From: Claviceps africana
Lineage: Eukaryota > Ascomycota > Sordariomycetes > Hypocreales > Clavicipitaceae
Direction of reading: 5' to 3'
Assembly: GCA_018360145.1 (NCBI GenBank)
Contig: SRPY01000010.1
Coordinates: 62,001 to 126,000, forward strand
Length of the DNA stretch: 64,000 bases
This document shows, one piece after another, positions 54,943-64,000 of the stretch (positions within the stretch are counted from its first letter, which is position 1; each line of letters begins with the position of its first letter). The position numbers and the translations under genes were made by a program. The notes beneath the pieces are model-generated. The model did no database searches, was not told the DNA's origin, and was given only the letters and a program-made list of their open reading frames with translations.

Positions 54943-55044
54943 AATTCACTACCGGATCCAATCCAAGGGCCTTTATTGGAAATTTGAAAGAATCCATACG
55001 TCATCATCGCTGCGTCCCTTCACCTACTTCTCCAGGGTCTCAAC

Positions 55045-57368
55045 ATGGCACAGAATCCTCCAGTACAACGGACAGCCCCAATCGCCATCGCCCCGAAACC
55101 TTCAAGGCGAGCTCCGACTCCGCCACGGCAAGAGAGTGTCAGCAGGTTGGAAATCGGCCCCAGTATTTCTCAGACTGTTGCTTCGATCGAGACTACTTCG
55201 CTTGCTGCTTCGACGATCCCATGCGAGTCGTGTCGGTCTTCCACAACGAAATGCGTTCTCGACGATGACCAAGACAGCTGTACTGCCTGTCAGGCCAGTG
55301 GCTCCGATTGTTCCTTTCTATCTGGTGCACTGGCAAGTCCTCATTCTCGAAAACGAAAAATGAACGGATTGCCACATTGCGAAGACAGCCCAAGCAAGCG
55401 AAGGTATGGCTAGAAGTCATAGGGTCGAATTTATTCCTCTTGCTATGCCTAAGGATGCTAGTGTTCGTAGCAATTCCTGGGGCATCCCATAGCTTTTGAA
55501 CAAACTTCAATTTTTTTTCCCCTGATCTTTTCATCTTTTCAGCTAACTGTTCCCCATTATTATTTAGCTCACCCAACCTGTCTAGTCGTAAACTTGGCAA
55601 TTCCAGTCTATCTAGCACTGTTGCGAGCTCTTTTCTCGAGGAGATGGCCAACGTCGGTGGCCCGACCATGCTTAAGCGGACTCTCGGCATGCAGCATGAC
55701 CGTTTCAGTCAATATATTGGTCTGACGACGGATTTTGAACCGTCACTGATCGACCTGTCAACATTTGACCCGCAGGATGAGAGTTTACTGGCAAGAGGCA
55801 CACTTCGAAAAGTCAGCGACAACGACACTTTCTTGATGCTGCCAGACAGCAGCACTCCTGGCCACGATCATATTGTCCAGGATGTGGACGCAATCGAGGC
55901 CGTCGTCTCTCCGCATGGTCGCAAGCTCGTCGATCTGTACTTTCGAATTGTCCATCCATCCTTTCCCATCATTCAGAAGGATGTGTTTTTGGAGAAATAC
56001 GAACGCTCGCCGCGCGAGTTCTCGCCACCAATCTTGGCCGCAGTGTATCTTCTCGCCATTAACTGGTGGGACCACTGGCCAGAGTTGGCGTGCCTACCCC
56101 GTCCCAATTTTCAGGAACTTGAGAGATTGATTCGTGGCACCCTGGCTGATGCGATGCATCGGCCAAAACTCTCTACCATCCAGGCCGGCCTACTTTTGTC
56201 CCAGCGGCCGGATGGAGATCAGTGGGCACCGACGGCTCAGCTTGTAGCCATTGGTCAGGAACTTGGCCTACATCTGGACTGTACAAACTGGAAAATCCCA
56301 CCTTGGGAGAAGGGATTGAGGCGGCGTCTTTCATGGGCGTTATACATGCAGGACAAATGGGGCGCTCTGATCCACGGTCGTCCTTCTCACATATTTACGA
56401 CCAATTGGGGCGTTCGAGCCTTGACTGCCAACGACTTTCCGGACATGGACGGGGATGAAGAGGACGAGGATCAAAGACAAGACGTTGAGAAAGGTCGCAT
56501 GCTGTTCTCGTGGTTTGTGAAATTGTCAGAAATTCTTTCTGAGATTCTGGAGATTTTTTACTCGCTCAATTCGACGCAAACCATTGCCGATGCCGGACCT
56601 CACAGTACCCAACTCGTCTTATCTCTTGCCAAACCAGTTCAGCTCAAGCTCAAGGAGTGGTACAGCGCTCTGCCAGCGGGCATTCGTCTAGAGTCGTACT
56701 CCATGGCGAGCTATGCCCCCGCGTCGCCGCCAGCCACGGACAGATTGTCTAGTATCGGCTACCTGCACTTGGGTTACTTTGCCACAGAGATCACGTTGCA
56801 CCGCAGAATCATTCGATCCCTGGCCTCAACGTCCAACGCCGTAGACCCGTACGTCGAGTATATTTGTCGAAGCGCAGCGAAGGCTCGGCTCATCTCGGCC
56901 ATGGATTTTGTCAACCGGCTTACTCCCAATCATTTGCGGTCCTTTTGGTTTTTCGCGTCAAAGACTAACTTTGCCTTGATTGGCACTTTTGGCTCCCTTC
57001 TTTGGGCAACTTCTCCTGGACGGGAGGAAGCGGACTGGTATCGTCGACGCCTGGAGGAGTATCGGTGGACGCTCTTGGTAAGCTCGAAACCCGGTGAGAG
57101 CGGCGGCCTGACACGATTTGCCATGACGATGCTGGATATATCGACGGGGTTGCTCAAAAGGCTGCCAGAGAAGCCCCCCATGAGCCGAAGCGAGAGCATG
57201 GCAGATATGTCGGCTCCGCTATCTTTCCCCCGCTCGTTCTCTGGCGGCAGTCTCTTGGATCAGTTCAGCAATATCCACAGCCCAGATGTGAGCAGCGTTC
57301 AAAGCCCTATCAGCGAGGATTCCAGCAGCGATGACGATTTAGACGACAACTTCTCCACACCCATCTAG
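55045..57368 (+). CDS. TamA/DAL81-like Zn2Cys6 transcription factor
   Basis: Two exons, 55045-55403 and 55568-57368, give 719 residues. The intron (164 bp) has donor GTATGG, a CTAAC branch site at about 55544 and acceptor TTTAG; this acceptor restores the frame exactly, while the earlier CAG at 55540-55542 would give an immediate stop. The ATG sits in a good fungal context (CAACATGGC). Residues 60-89 hold a Zn2Cys6 cluster with spacing C-x2-C-x6-C-x8-C-x2-C-x6-C, followed by a basic SRKRK stretch. A block at about 168-215, containing TTDFEP and LRKVSDNDTF, and a fungal-specific transcription factor domain (about 240-480, starting LVDLYFRIVHPSFPI) resemble TamA of Aspergillus and yeast DAL81. 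Those are nuclear co-activators of nitrogen-source genes such as GABA and urea/allantoin use. The C-terminus is Ser/Asp-rich and acidic. The family call comes from remembered similarity; membership of the Zn2Cys6 class is certain. Confidence 0.9.
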
Positions 57369-58169
57369 AGGTGGGATCTTTATGTACGGCTTACTGTGTC
57401 GGCTCAAGCCACGCACATGTACATACGATACACTTTTACATTTGTTGTTGAGTGGCGAAAGGAAGAGGTTGGGAGGTATGGATCGGTTGGAGCTTCTGTC
57501 AAGGGTTCTTCTTTGCTGTTTGTGCGGCAGAAAGTAAATGTTTTCAGTCGGTTGTGGTGATTCTGACATGTCATGTAGCATGCGGAACTGCAGGAGGGTG
57601 TACAAAGGATATGAGTTCATGGCTGTGTGGGGGGAAGGGGGGGAACAGTAAATCGATTAAGCTCTGAGGATGTAGAATGAGTAGATTTTTTGGGTGGTTG
57701 TCGAAGTGATTGGTCGCCAACAGTGAGGAAAAAGGCTGGGTGGCTCTTCTGTATCACGATTCAGAATAAAGGAGGACACGCAAGAGTCGCTCGCCGTGGG
57801 AAGACGATGCAAGACTGCATCATCATGCAAGTGGTGCGCCACAGCATGCGCCACAGCACGCGCCACAGCCCAGTCACGACTCAAGACGCATCCAACTTCA
57901 AAAGGTGGGCGCGCAGAGGAGAGGCTGTACCGTACCAGGAAGGCGGGTCAAAAGGACCAAGCTCCCGCAACAAGCTCCCTGCGTACGACCAGCCAAGTTT
58001 CGACGATGAAACACATCAGCATTGCCGGGACATTGAGCCTTTTTCTGGACGACGACGCCGTCTCTCTCGACTCATCGTGCAGTTGCTCGCGAGAGCTGCT
58101 CAGATACGGGTTCCCGCCCTTCGTCGTCCATCTGGACTGAGCAGTACGAGTACGACTCGACTAAGCACC
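57369..58169. other. Intergenic spacer between regulator and synthase-like gene
   Basis: 800 bp holding the 3' region of the regulator and the promoter of the next gene. An AATAAA-like signal lies near 57766. The downstream frame stays open upstream to 57690, but that extension includes repetitive cgccacagc units (about 57836-57870) and lacks conserved sequence, so I do not count it as coding. Confidence 0.6.
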
Positions 58170-60124
58170 ATGGCCCACGAGCCGTCGGGTGAGCCGTCGT
58201 CCCCAGCCAAGGCGGCATCGCATCGCAACCCGCACTCGGATGCTGCATCTACTGCCTTGACGCCCGAGAGGTTTGAAAGGGAACTGCAGGACCTTGCTCA
58301 GAAAGCCAGAAGCGAGACATTCGGCCGTCGTGTTCTGGAACAAAGCGGGCTCTATGCCAGGATATTTGTGCTGCTCAGCTTTCTCGGCATCTACTCGCAC
58401 GTCTCGCAACTCAATCTCTCGCCTGTGTACGGCGCCATCCCGGCATCAACATGGCACGCAAAGCTCTTGATGGGAGGCTGCTTTCTCGGCTGGGCTGGCA
58501 ACACCTTCCTCCGGGACACTCTGCCCATCCCGACGGTCAAGGCTCTCCCCATCGTCGCCGTATGCATCCCTGGCCTTCAGCACTTGCTGGGTGCGTACAG
58601 CCAGTCGCTTGGTCCGCAGTTGGGGCCCGTCGTCACCGAGGTGTTTACGCTGTTGCCGCTCTCTGTCTTGACGGCCGCGTCCGTGGCGGATTACTGGCAG
58701 GGAGTGCTGCTGAGCAAGCTTCCCAAGTTTGTGGCTGACGCTGGTCCTGGGATTGGGTCGTGGGCACTCTTCAAATTTGTCGAGAACAAGTTCGCCTCTC
58801 TTCTGCCTCTGGTCATCGGCCGATCCGCGGTATTCACAAGACTTGGGTTCGAAATACTGCTGAGCTTTGGGTATGTGGTCTTTTCGCCGTCCAAGTATCT
58901 GGTGTACACGGCGTTCCCCTTTTTCCATACCTTTCTCCTGAACTCGCATGTGCAGTCCCCCGCTGCCACCAAAACCCTCATGAGCAGCCTGATGACGGAT
59001 GGGTGGCTCTTGATTGAACGGCGCGAGTCTGTGACGGGCTATCTTTCCGTCGTGCAAAGCATGCAGCAGGGCTTCAGGGCCATGCGTTGCGACCATAGTC
59101 TCCTGGGGGGGGAGTGGATCAATCATAGGGGAGGGCCCGTTTCGGAACCCATCTATGGCGTTTTTGCCATGTTGGAGGCAGTGAGGCTGGCGAAGACGGT
59201 ACCTCAGGTGGCAGATCAGGATGCCAAGGCCTTGGTGATGTAAGCTGTGCCTCTGCCTCGACTTCCCCGCCGCGACTTTTTTTTTTTTGTTTTTTTTTCC
59301 TTCCCACAAAAGCTGATTGCTCTCGTTCGAAAGAGGACTTGGTGTCGGAACAACTCCGTCGGCGCTTGTGGCCCATGGCATCAACACCACCGTCGTGGAG
59401 TACGACCCGGTTGTGTATGAACTTGCCGTCAGATATTTTGATCTCCGGGAGAACAACCCGCCCGTGCTGCAGGACGCCGTCAGCTACACAGCCAGGTTGG
59501 CCGAGCTTGCTCCTGCAACATATGACTACATCGTGCACGATGTCTTCACTGGAGGTGCTGAGCCCGTTGCTCTCTTTACTCTCGAATTCTTCCAGAACTT
59601 GCACAGTCTTCTTGCACCGCGAGGTACCGTTGCCATCGTAAGTCAAGCTTCTCGCCCTGCCCCTTGACCACCCCTTTTCCCATGGAGTGTTTGTGACTGA
59701 TGGACGATGCGCGCAGAATTACGCGGGTGATCTCAACCTCCCAGCTCCCAATATCGTCTACCGCACCATCAAACGAGTCTTTCCAACCTGTCGCATCTTC
59801 CGTGAAGAGCCGCCGGATCTCGAAAGCATCAGGGCCAACGGAGGCGTGGACTTCACCAACATGGTCATCTTCTGCCACAAGTCACCCACCGAGGCACTCA
59901 CATTCCGTCGCCCGACAGTGGCGGATTACTTGCAGAGCTCTGCCAGACGCGAATTCTTGGGGTTGAGTCACGAGGTGGCCGAGGCGGATATGCTTGGCGA
60001 GGGAGCGGACGTTATGAGGAGGAACGAGACGGACAAGGTGGCAAAGTGGCATGAAAAGAGTGTCGTGGGACACTGGGCTCTGATGAGAACTGTCATTCCG
60101 GCTTTTGTTTGGGAGAAGTGGTGA
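58170..60124 (+). CDS. Membrane-anchored spermidine/spermine-synthase-like protein
   Basis: Three exons, 58170-59239, 59334-59637 and 59717-60124, give 593 residues. Intron 1 (94 bp) must use the acceptor GAAAG at 59333, which creates the unbroken nucleotide-binding motif VIGLGVGTTP (residues 356-365); the CAAAAG at 59312 would give a stop. Intron 2 (79 bp) has GTAAGT and GCGCAG. The start has a strong context (CACCATGG). Residues about 1-60 are polar; about 61-260 contain several hydrophobic segments, probably 6-8 membrane helices. From about 285 onward there is a Rossmann-type aminopropyltransferase fold, with GGEW (313-316), an acidic loop EYDP (379-382), a DA at 404-405, and D426 in HDVFTGG where true spermidine synthases have their catalytic Asp region. 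Fungal proteins of this fused type exist; their substrate is unproven, so polyamine synthesis is inference. Confidence 0.88.
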
Positions 60125-60442
60125 CTGTGTTGGGGGTGTAGATGCAGGCGACTGCTGGTAGAGTTGTTTCTGTCGGTTCTTTCATCTAGGCGCAATCTCA
60201 TCGGGCATGGTGTATATGTATATCAAGGTATGTATACTTTATATATATGTCTACTTTAGAGATAGATGTACCTATACATATATTGACTGGACGGCTGAGA
60301 GCCGTTGCAGGGCGAAAAGAAAAAAAAAGTACCATGAATTCGACGAAACATGTGACGGAAATTGGGGAAAAGGTCTCTGGTGCCGGTAAGCCAGCCAGCC
60401 ACCAAGAGCCGCATTCCCATCCCGTGGCAGTTTCGTCGAGCA

Positions 60443-60500
60443 TATCTCCTTGGTGGCCATAAGGCTACATTCGCGCACTGACCCACTTGGTCGTGGAATA
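60443..60500 (+). mobile_element. MITE terminal fragment related to the element at 1589
   Basis: It reads TATCTCCTTGGTGGCC onward and matches the left end of the MITE at 1587 through ggctacatt and, more loosely, to about 60500 (ccactt-ggt versus ccacttt-gtt). The preceding TA is present. No opposite inverted repeat follows within the next several hundred bases, so this is a broken copy. Confidence 0.7.
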
Positions 60501-60651
60501 AAAACATGTTGTACTGTATGTATGCTGGGGGTGGCTTCGACATGGACGGCCCCGGGCTGGCATCCGTGCCCAAAATGCGCAAGAGACGAGATGGGTCCGT
60601 CGGTTGTCGTGAGTCGCGTGGCACGAGTCATTGACCACGGCAGCAAGCTCC

Positions 60652-60758
60652 AGCCCACGAGCCCACGAGCCCACGAGGCAGACGAGGATTTGGGACAAGG
60701 ATCTGGGACGAGGATCTGGGACGAGGATCTGGGACGAGGATCTAGGACGAGGATCTGG
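60652..60758. repeat. 8-bp and 15-bp tandem repeats
   Basis: First come three agcccacg units (about 60652-60677), then about five units of gacgaggatctggga (60681-60758) with a few substitutions. The 15-bp period keeps a frame open on both strands, which explains the low-complexity open frames here. Confidence 0.9.
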
Positions 60759-61465
60759 AGGGTTGGGAAGGAGCCAAGGAGCCAGAGCTCAGATGGGAAA
60801 GAGCGGAAAAGCGAAAGAGCGGAAGAGCGGCCTGTGCGGGCCCGACCACCCACTGACCAGCGAGCGCCCTTGGACGCCACCCAGGTTTCATCTCTCAAAC
60901 ACATCAAACACTTGACTTGTTGCAAGACACCACCGCCGCCGCCCACGGCGTGAACATGGGCGGATCCAGAAACGCACCATCATCAAGTCTAGTCCGGTCC
61001 GGGTCAACATGGTCCGGCGCCGCAAACACGGGGCGGCGGGCGGGCGGCCTTTACCCGTCTGGATTCCGCTCAGACGTCGCCCAGACGTCGCCCATTTGAT
61101 CGACCTGCTGGCCATGGACTCTTATCATGGCGTTTCCGATTCCCTCTTTTCCTCTTTTCCTCCCCCTCTCCCCATCCGTCCAGCAGAACTCACCGCACGA
61201 GGTGGCATGTTCTTGGTCCAGCATCGTCAACCGACGACGCAGGTTGTCCAGCATGATGGCGGCACGATGAGCCTCGGTCGAGCCTTCTAGAGCCTGGTGC
61301 TCCGCCTCGTGACCCACGGATTTCGATTCTTCTCTTCTTCTTCTTGTTGTTGTTGTTGTTGTTTTTGTGGCACTCTGTTTGGTTTGCCCTCTTGACGCTC
61401 ATTGATTGAGCTTGTTTCCATCGGGTCTGGCACCTTGTCCCGCTGGCCGGGCAAAATCCAACGTC

Positions 61466-64000
61466 ATGGCCGACTCGGCCCGTAAGCAGTCTCTTATTGT
61501 GGCCTTTGCATTGTGAGTACCATCGGCTACCGGTTTCCAAGGCCGTCGGTTCTGGCAGCAGCTCAAAACCGACCCATGCATGTCCGTGGCTGACCTGAGT
61601 GCGTACGGCGAAACGGTTGTAGTGGCTGGGTTGTTTGTGCCGCAGTAGGAACTGTGTTGTTTCATCTAAGAGGCGGAGCTTCGTCACTCGTTCGAGGCGG
61701 ACTGAGGCTGGCCCTCGCCGGCTTTCTTCTCTTTGTCTCCCTCTGGGCTGTCACTGGATTTGTTGGCACCTTCATCAACGAGGGCTCCTCGCCAGCATGC
61801 CATGTTGCCGTGGCCTTGGCGTCCGCCTTTGATCAGATTGCCAGAATCACTCTCGAGGAATACCTTTTTTGGTCCGTAAAGCGCCATTCACGAGCCACTC
61901 TGGCTGTCTGCTTCACCCAAACCGTTATTTTCCTTCGATTTATTCTCGGGGCCATATTCGTCGGCGTCCTCCGCCCCCGGTTCGCCCCCATCTGTGTTGC
62001 GACAAACCGTCTCGGGCAGATCGGTGTAGCAGTTGCTGTGGCGGACGCCGGGATTGTGCTTTTGCTTTTGACAAAGGCCTCTTCAGCAGGAACCTTTCGC
62101 GATGCAAAGATGCGTGGTATGATTGGCCTCCGAGCCCAAGGGCTGGCTTTTACTACCATTGCCTTGGGTCTGTGGATACCAGTAAGTGGCATTGATTCAA
62201 AATAAATCGTCTTCCATCTCCTCATCATCTCAACGGCTTCTTTCCAGTCTGACCACCGAACCTAGCTGAGCATTCCCATGATTTTGGACGTCAGTGGCCT
62301 TGGCGTGGCAGCTCGGAGTGCTCTGCCCTCAGTTGGAGCATTGGTGGTTATAGGTAATGCGACGTCTGCCTTCTCACAGGGACAGGCCATTTGATTGACT
62401 AACTCGGCCCTAGTGTGCATCGCCTATTTCTACAAAGGCCTGATTTGGTCACAGGAAGGACTTATTCATACCACTGTCACACATGCGGACAAATTTTCTG
62501 GCCTAGACGATACTACCCTTCCTCATCCGCGCGACATGCAATGGCAAGAGGAGTCCACAATCGGCTCTGCCCGTTATCCAACCGGCTCCTCCTTCCACTC
62601 CCCTGAGTTGAATGGTCCTGTCATTCACCCACAGCCATCAAGATATACTCTGCGACTCGTTCCATCAGATCTGCCAGCCCCTGGTCCAGCCCATATCGCT
62701 CCGCAGCTGCGGGGATCGAGCACAGTTCAGTGTCATGGTCAGACCACTGTTCCACTTAAAATACCCTCAAGGTCGCCGTTGAGACAGTCTCCTGCAGACC
62801 ACAGGAAGCTCACTCCAGCGGTCCACCGCAGTGGATTGAAGGACACGGCAGGCGATCTTCTTGTTCCTACAATGCTACCCCAACAGCCCAAGGACCGGCA
62901 TGGTCGACCCTTGTCGACTGTAGAGGACATTTCGGACACTGGCTATCGACAACATATAGCAGCGCTTTCGGTCATGCCCCACGGTCATTTTGTCGACCAG
63001 AAACGTCGCTCATTGAAGCCAAGCTCACGGACAGCTTTACGTAAAGAGGAGACAAACTCCGTTCAAGATGCCGTACAACCAGACGCGATTTCAAGGCTCC
63101 GGGAATATCCTTGTGGTCCAGAGAAAGATGAAGCGGTTACACGGAGCGAACAGACGCAAAGCAATATGGTCGGCAGTGGTTCCGGCTTGGGAGTCACTCG
63201 TGTGTCGAGATCCGAGCCTCACCAACCTGAGTGGGACGAATCTGCGAGCGGCCAGTCGGTGATGGACCGGCCGAGACCCATTCCTCGCAGCTCAGGGGTT
63301 ACGCACAGAGCCAGTTTTCGGAAAGCGGAAAAATCGCCCGTAGATGATGATGGTACAAAGCCTTCGTGCAGATCATCCAGGGGAAAGTCAACACTTCTCC
63401 AGGCCCCTGCAGGAAGCTCAAGTCAGACGCGCCCCCGGTCGCCGAACTCGGAGGGCATTGACAGGCAGTCGGTGTCAAGCAATGACTTCAAAAAAGGACA
63501 GCACGTGTCAGAAGGGACAAGACCATCAGAGGCGGCGGCGAGATTCGCTTCCAAATACAGTCTTGCTGTACCCATTAGCCCCTTGAACGACTTTTCGTCT
63601 GCATACTCCCAGCCACCCACTGCGACGCTGCGTCTATCTTCAAAGACAGACCCAAAGAGGAAATCATCACCAGTGTTACCTGTCTACGACTTACAAGAAT
63701 CAGCTACTCCAGCTTCGATCCGTGCCGGTAGATTTTCGTCCGATCCTCGAAACCAGGTCCTGGCAGGCGAGCTTCAGGATATATCAAATGAGGCTTTACT
63801 CGAGGAACTTCATGTGTCCCCATCCCCATATACGGGGAAAGTTGGCGACGAGAGCACTTTTCACAATGGAGAAGATGTTGATCGCTTAGTGGAAACAGTG
63901 ACAGTCGTGCTCAATCCATCTCAGAGGACCTGTGGCGGGACCGCAGGTGAGAGGGAATCTTGGCACCGTCGTGTTGGTGAAATTTGTCCTACATTCTCCG
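61466..64000 (+). CDS. Seven-helix fungal membrane protein with long cytoplasmic tail, 3' partial
   Basis: Start ATG at 61466 (encoding MADSARKQSL). Exon 2 runs 61646-62181, exon 3 62266-62353, and exon 4 from 62414 through the window end without a stop (528 codons). Introns 2 and 3 are clear: 62182-62265 (GTAAGT, CTGAC branch, CCTAG) and 62354-62413 (GTAATG, CTAAC branch, CCTAG). Intron 1 is a problem. The natural donor at 61513 (GTGAGT) and acceptor at 61645 (CCGCAG) join out of frame by one base; a donor at 61482 (GTAAGC) with the same acceptor, or the 61513 donor with the CTAAG at 61670, restores frame. About seven hydrophobic helices precede residue about 240, then comes a hydrophilic tail rich in Ser, Pro, Arg and Gln. 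The 7-helix layout resembles fungal integral membrane or receptor-like proteins; function is unknown. Confidence 0.75.

Larger units (their letters stand above)
51355..55044. other. Gene-free spacer between the AT-rich block and the transcription factor gene
   Basis: The first 50 bp are still AT-rich; from about 51,405 the composition is normal. Open frames here are short, overlap on both strands, and are full of low-complexity residues (Ser/Leu/Phe runs, Lys/Glu/Gly runs), so I accept none as a gene. The spacer holds simple repeats near 51609, 52083, 53283, 53893 and 54841. The part just upstream of 55045 is likely promoter and 5' leader of the regulator gene. No tRNA or rRNA signature was seen. 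Confidence 0.6.
60125..61465. other. Intergenic spacer with repeats and a MITE end
   Basis: No acceptable gene: open frames on both strands are low-complexity (Gly, Ser/Pro and Arg runs) and overlap each other. It contains a MITE terminal fragment (60443-60500), 8- and 15-bp tandem repeats (60652-60758), and a TTC/TTG microsatellite (about 61326-61367). The last stretch before 61466 is CT/GT-rich and may be the promoter of the next gene. Confidence 0.6.

Noticed and set aside
54362..55363. 333-codon plus-strand open frame overlapping the regulator's first exon
   Set aside because: It includes the 13-bp purine repeat (Lys/Glu/Gly runs) and reads the regulator's exon out of frame; the regulator frame has the Zn2Cys6 cluster and correct splicing.
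57690..58169. N-terminal extension of the synthase-like protein
   Set aside because: The frame is open upstream, but the extension contains repetitive His/Arg/Met sequence and no conserved features; the ATG at 58170 has a far better context.
58446..59456. 336-codon minus-strand open frame
   Set aside because: It is the antisense shadow of the synthase-like gene and crosses its first intron.
60272..60946. 224-codon minus-strand open frame
   Set aside because: Driven by the 15-bp and 8-bp tandem repeats; overlapping low-complexity frames exist on both strands.

Overview
This looks like nuclear DNA of a filamentous ascomycete (Pezizomycotina; Sordariomycetes, perhaps Hypocreales, is my guess). 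Three spliced genes have short GT-AG introns of 60-164 bp with CTAAC/CTGAC-type branch sites. One gene encodes a TamA/DAL81-type Zn2Cys6 regulator. The intergenic DNA carries TACC/TACT-type simple repeats, and most of the window has the mark of repeat-induced point mutation (RIP).

Layout. Positions 1 to about 51,400 are one very AT-rich block with no live gene. CpA, TpG and CpG are almost absent and TpA is hugely enriched, while GpC, CpC and GpG survive. It is built from nested and abutting retroelements whose ends can be placed to the base by target-site duplications (TSDs). They are: the 3' end of an LTR element (1-462); a TA-flanked MITE (1589-1851); a 12.2-kb Ty3/gypsy element A (2419-23058, minus strand), interrupted by a Ty1/copia element B (12041-20433, minus strand), which itself holds two solo LTRs (13239-13480 and 15807-16102); a Tad1-like LINE (about 24016-30730, minus strand); a second, uninterrupted copy of the gypsy element, A' (31077-43383, minus strand); and a second copia copy, B' (43410-51349, plus strand). 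Degenerate reverse transcriptase, RNase H and integrase motifs can be read through the mutations, for example the YIDD box now reading YINN. None of these elements can be active.

At about 51,400 the composition flips within roughly 60 bp to ordinary genic DNA. After 3.6 kb of gene-free, repeat-speckled DNA come three plus-strand genes: a TamA/DAL81-like transcription factor (55045-57368, one intron); a membrane-anchored spermidine-synthase-like protein (58170-60124, two introns); and a seven-helix membrane protein with a long Ser/Pro-rich tail that runs off the window (61466-64000, three introns). They look like unrelated housekeeping or regulatory genes and not a cluster.

I did not find a convincing new biological system. 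The observations most worth following are the 4-5 kb unexplained 3' extension of the gypsy family, conserved in both copies; the lighter RIP at the outer edges of both copia copies; a GC-rich, apparently un-mutated solo LTR deep inside the mutated block; a MITE end shared between the dead block and an intergenic spacer in the gene-rich part; and a splice/frame conflict at the start of the third gene. A caution for any re-reading of the AT block: RIP removes TpG, so TGA stops vanish and almost any frame looks open if TAA and TAG are forgiven.
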